DNA of 7,619 nucleotides from JAAZPG01 sp012797375 (GTDB lineage: Bacteria > Acidobacteriota > Aminicenantia > Aminicenantales > UBA4085), in the NCBI GenBank assembly GCA_937868205.1, contig CALMMC010000115.1:1-7619 (forward strand). Direction: 5' to 3'. Shown piece after piece: positions 6,251 through 7,619 of this stretch. Every line of letters begins with the position of its first letter. Position 1 is the stretch's first letter. Below the pieces are notes generated by a model, which had not been told where the DNA came from, made no database searches, and saw only the letters and a program-made list of their open reading frames with translations. A program made the translations under genes and the position numbers.

Positions 6251-7012
6251 TTGACTGACATACCGGTTGCTCTGACGATGTACACCGTCCGCGACGATGC
6301 GGCGAAGGACTACTTCGGCACGGTCCGCAAAGTGGCGGAGATGGGGTACCAGGGCATTCAGACGCACTTTCAGGTGTGCGACGCGGCGGAGTTGCGCGAA
6401 CTGTGCGCGGGGCTCGGAATCGCGATCTGCGGGGTGCATACGGGGCTGGACAGGATGCAGAGCGATCTGGACGCGGTCATCGCGTTCAACAAAGCGCTTG
6501 ACTGCCCCGACGTTACCTGCCCGTCGCTTCCCGAGCAGTACCGCAGCGAGGACGGCTTCCGCCGCGCGGGCGAAGAGCTGAGCGTCATCGGCGCGGCGCT
6601 TAAGGAGGCCGGAATCCGGCTGACGTACCACAACCACGCCTTCGAGTTCGAGGAGTTCAACGGGCGGCGGGGGTACGACATTCTCTTCGAAGCCGCGGAT
6701 GCCGAAAACCTGAAGGCGGAGCCGGACGTGTACTGGATGCGCTACGGCGGGGTGGACCCGGTCGAGTATATGCGCGGGCTCTCGGGGAGAATACCCCTGC
6801 TGCACATCAAGGAGATGGCGGGCGACGCGGAGCGCTCGATGGCGGAGATCGGCGAGGGAGTGATGGACTGGCAGGCCATCTTCGCGGCGGCGCGCGAGTG
6901 CGGGGTCGAGTGGGCGATCGTTGAGCAGGACATCTGCCAGCGTCCGCCGCTCGAGAGCGCGCGGCTCAGCATCGAGAACCTGCGGCGGATGGTGCTGGCG
7001 TCAGGCGCCTGA
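6251..7012 (+). CDS. Sugar phosphate isomerase/epimerase-type TIM barrel (second paralogue)
   Basis: Complete 253-residue TIM-barrel protein of the same family as its upstream neighbour. Seen: first strand VALTMYTVRDDAAKDYFGTVRKVAEMGYQGIQ (6-37), GVHTGLDRM (61-69), YHNHAFEFEEF (126-136), DVYWMRYGG (159-167), LLHIKEM (183-189), AEIGEG (198-203), VEQDICQRPPLES (224-236). Family-analogous metal ligands E132, D159, H185 and E225 are all present. The start is TTG at 6251, chosen because GGAGG (6241-6245) lies 5 bases upstream and the first barrel strand begins right after; no in-frame ATG precedes that strand. The loop after strand 2 (THFQVCDAAELRE) differs from the LAGAGGLTAPEL of the upstream copy, suggesting different substrates. 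Its last 12 bases overlap the end of the converging glycosyltransferase gene. Confidence 0.93.
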   Translation: MTDIPVALTMYTVRDDAAKDYFGTVRKVAEMGYQGIQTHFQVCDAAELRELCAGLGIAICGVHTGLDRMQSDLDAVIAFNKALDCPDVTCPSLPEQYRSEDGFRRAGEELSVIGAALKEAGIRLTYHNHAFEFEEFNGRRGYDILFEAADAENLKAEPDVYWMRYGGVDPVEYMRGLSGRIPLLHIKEMAGDAERSMAEIGEGVMDWQAIFAAARECGVEWAIVEQDICQRPPLESARLSIENLRRMVLASGA

Positions 7013-7291
7013 ATCCGGGCTCTCCCGCGGAAGGGCGGGAAACTCATCCGGCCAGGGCGGCTCGAAAGCGTCTGCGTCCGCCAGCGCGCGCTCGGCGGCC
7101 TCAATCACGGCATCGGCTTCGATGTTGATCATACAGACGCGCCCGATCGAGCAGGTACGCCGGAAGCAGGGGCTGCAGTCAACGGGATGCCGGACGACGA
7201 GGTGCCCCAGCCCCTGCGGGCCGGTGATGTTGGGGTCGCTCGGGCCGTAAAGCCCCACAACCTGCGTTCCGAGCGCGGCGGCGACGTGCAG
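7001..7291 (-). CDS. Glycosyltransferase family 9 (heptosyltransferase-like), C-terminal fragment
   Basis: About 96 residues from the end of a GT9 enzyme, the family that adds heptose or similar sugars to lipopolysaccharide cores from nucleotide sugars. Seen: LHVAAALGTQVVGLYGPSDP, the sugar-nucleotide-binding region, then GPQGLGHLVVRHPVDCSPC and FRRTCSIGRVCM, the Cys-rich block common near the end of GT9 proteins, then INIEADAVIEAAERAL and a short acidic/proline tail. The expected D-(S/T)-G-P motif just before LHVAAALGT is replaced by sequence that does not fit, so resemblance stops at about 7291, where another join is suspected. Convergent with the TIM-barrel gene, overlapping it by 12 bases. 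The open frame continues to 7612 only because the fragments happen to be in frame. Confidence 0.8.
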   Translation of the reverse strand: MHVAAALGTQVVGLYGPSDPNITGPQGLGHLVVRHPVDCSPCFRRTCSIGRVCMINIEADAVIEAAERALADADAFEPPWPDEFPALPRESPDSGA

Positions 7292-7345
7292 GGCGTGAGC
7301 GGCGAGAACATCTACGCCCTGTGCGACGTGGACGCGAACCACCTC
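7292..7345 (+). other. Possible sliver of a Gfo/Idh/MocA-type oxidoreductase gene
   Basis: On the plus strand this reads GVSGENIYALCDVDANHL, closely like the second Rossmann strand of Gfo/Idh/MocA NAD(P)-dependent oxidoreductases (pattern ENIVALCDVDxxxL). On the minus strand the same bases give VHVAQGVDVLAAHA, which fits neither the glycosyltransferase on one side nor the membrane protein on the other. I infer that about 55 bases from a third locus were spliced in. The stretch is too short for certainty; a chance resemblance is possible. Confidence 0.4.
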
Positions 7346-7567
7346 GGCGAGATGGCCCCTGGCGACCCAGAACAGCACGAATAGCATCGCCAGAAATGAC
7401 CCCGAGCCCTGCTCGTAGGAGAATGGGAAGCCGGGGTCCTCCCGCAGCCCGAACAGGTCGGCGATCGTCGCAACCGTCGGCTGTGCCAGGAACGAGAACC
7501 AGGTCGAGAACAGCAGGTCGGGCGAGACGAAGTACGCAAGCCCCAGCACCTGCGGCCTGTAGAAGAA
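7343..7567 (-). CDS. Membrane protein fragment resembling DUF6785
   Basis: About 75 residues of an integral membrane protein, truncated at both ends. Seen: a hydrophobic segment VLGLAYFVSPDLLFSTWFSF, a short loop with PGFPFSYEQGSG, and a second hydrophobic segment FLAMLFVLFWVARGHLAEV. The GLAYxVxxDLxFSxWF ... PGFPxxxEQ ... WxARxHL pattern recalls the DUF6785 family of large polytopic proteins found in Planctomycetota, Armatimonadota and relatives; its function is not established. The N-terminal side is cut by the adapter at 7569, the C-terminal side by the suspected join near 7345. Residues encoded beyond 7568 (ending MCIRDS) come from the adapter. The family assignment is from memory of the pattern. 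Confidence 0.55.
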
Positions 7568-7568
7568 G

Positions 7569-7619
7569 CTGTCTCTTATACACATCTCCGAGCCCACGAG
7601 ACTCCTGAGCATCTCGTAT
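7569..7619 (-). other. Nextera transposase end / i7 index / partial P7 adapter
   Basis: The read-2 transposase end in reverse complement starts with the mosaic end at 7569 and runs to 7602. An 8-base index (TCCTGAGC, matching Nextera i7 index 704 as I remember it) is at 7603-7610, and the first 9 bases of P7 are at 7611-7619. Translating it on the minus strand gives LVGSEMCIRDS, a known adapter-derived peptide in databases. It marks the end of a library fragment. Confidence 0.98.

Noticed and set aside
5117..6805. 562-codon open frame on the minus strand opposite the M56 and TIM-barrel genes
   Set aside because: It is antisense to clearly recognised proteins, crosses the suspected join, has His/Arg/Val/Asp-rich sequence with no known motif, and is the usual shadow of GC-rich codon bias.

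Overview
This window is a draft metagenomic or single-cell assembly contig, not an intact piece of one genome. Both ends are Illumina Nextera library sequence. At the left end, P5, an 8-base index and the transposase end occupy 117-186, preceded by T-rich junk. At the right end, the transposase end, a second index and the start of P7 occupy 7569-7619. Only 187-7568 is biological sequence, and at least two internal joins look artificial: one near 5528, and a compound one at about 7292-7345.

Block 1 (187 to about 5527) is GC-rich and reads as one bacterium, possibly from the Acidobacteriota/Aminicenantes sphere; that assignment is only an impression from codon style. It begins with the C-terminal part of a radical SAM protein (+). 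Convergent to it is a compact iron operon on the minus strand, fur-feoA-feoB. The operon has a consensus sigma70 promoter and a 16/19 Fur box placed just after the -10, so iron-loaded Fur should repress both its own gene and the ferrous iron transporter. Diverging from the operon, after about 340 bp without a recognisable gene, is a BlaI/MecI-type repressor followed by an M56 (BlaR1-like) membrane metalloprotease. Their promoter carries three 16-bp palindromes of the form TGCTAA-N4-TTAGCA.

Block 2 (about 5528 to 7568) differs in codon style, with Ala mostly GCG by eye, and in gene content. It holds two tandem paralogous sugar phosphate isomerase/epimerase-type TIM barrels (the first lacks its N-terminus), the C-terminal end of a family 9 glycosyltransferase (-), a short patch resembling a Gfo/Idh/MocA oxidoreductase (+), and a fragment of a membrane protein resembling DUF6785 (-). 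This mix is typical of Planctomycetota/Armatimonadota-like genomes (inference).

The most eye-catching protein, a 544-residue fusion of an M56 protease to a TIM barrel, is best explained as an in-frame assembly or amplification chimera. The best real biology is the regulatory DNA: the Fur-controlled fur-feoAB promoter and the triple-palindrome operator of the BlaI/M56 pair.
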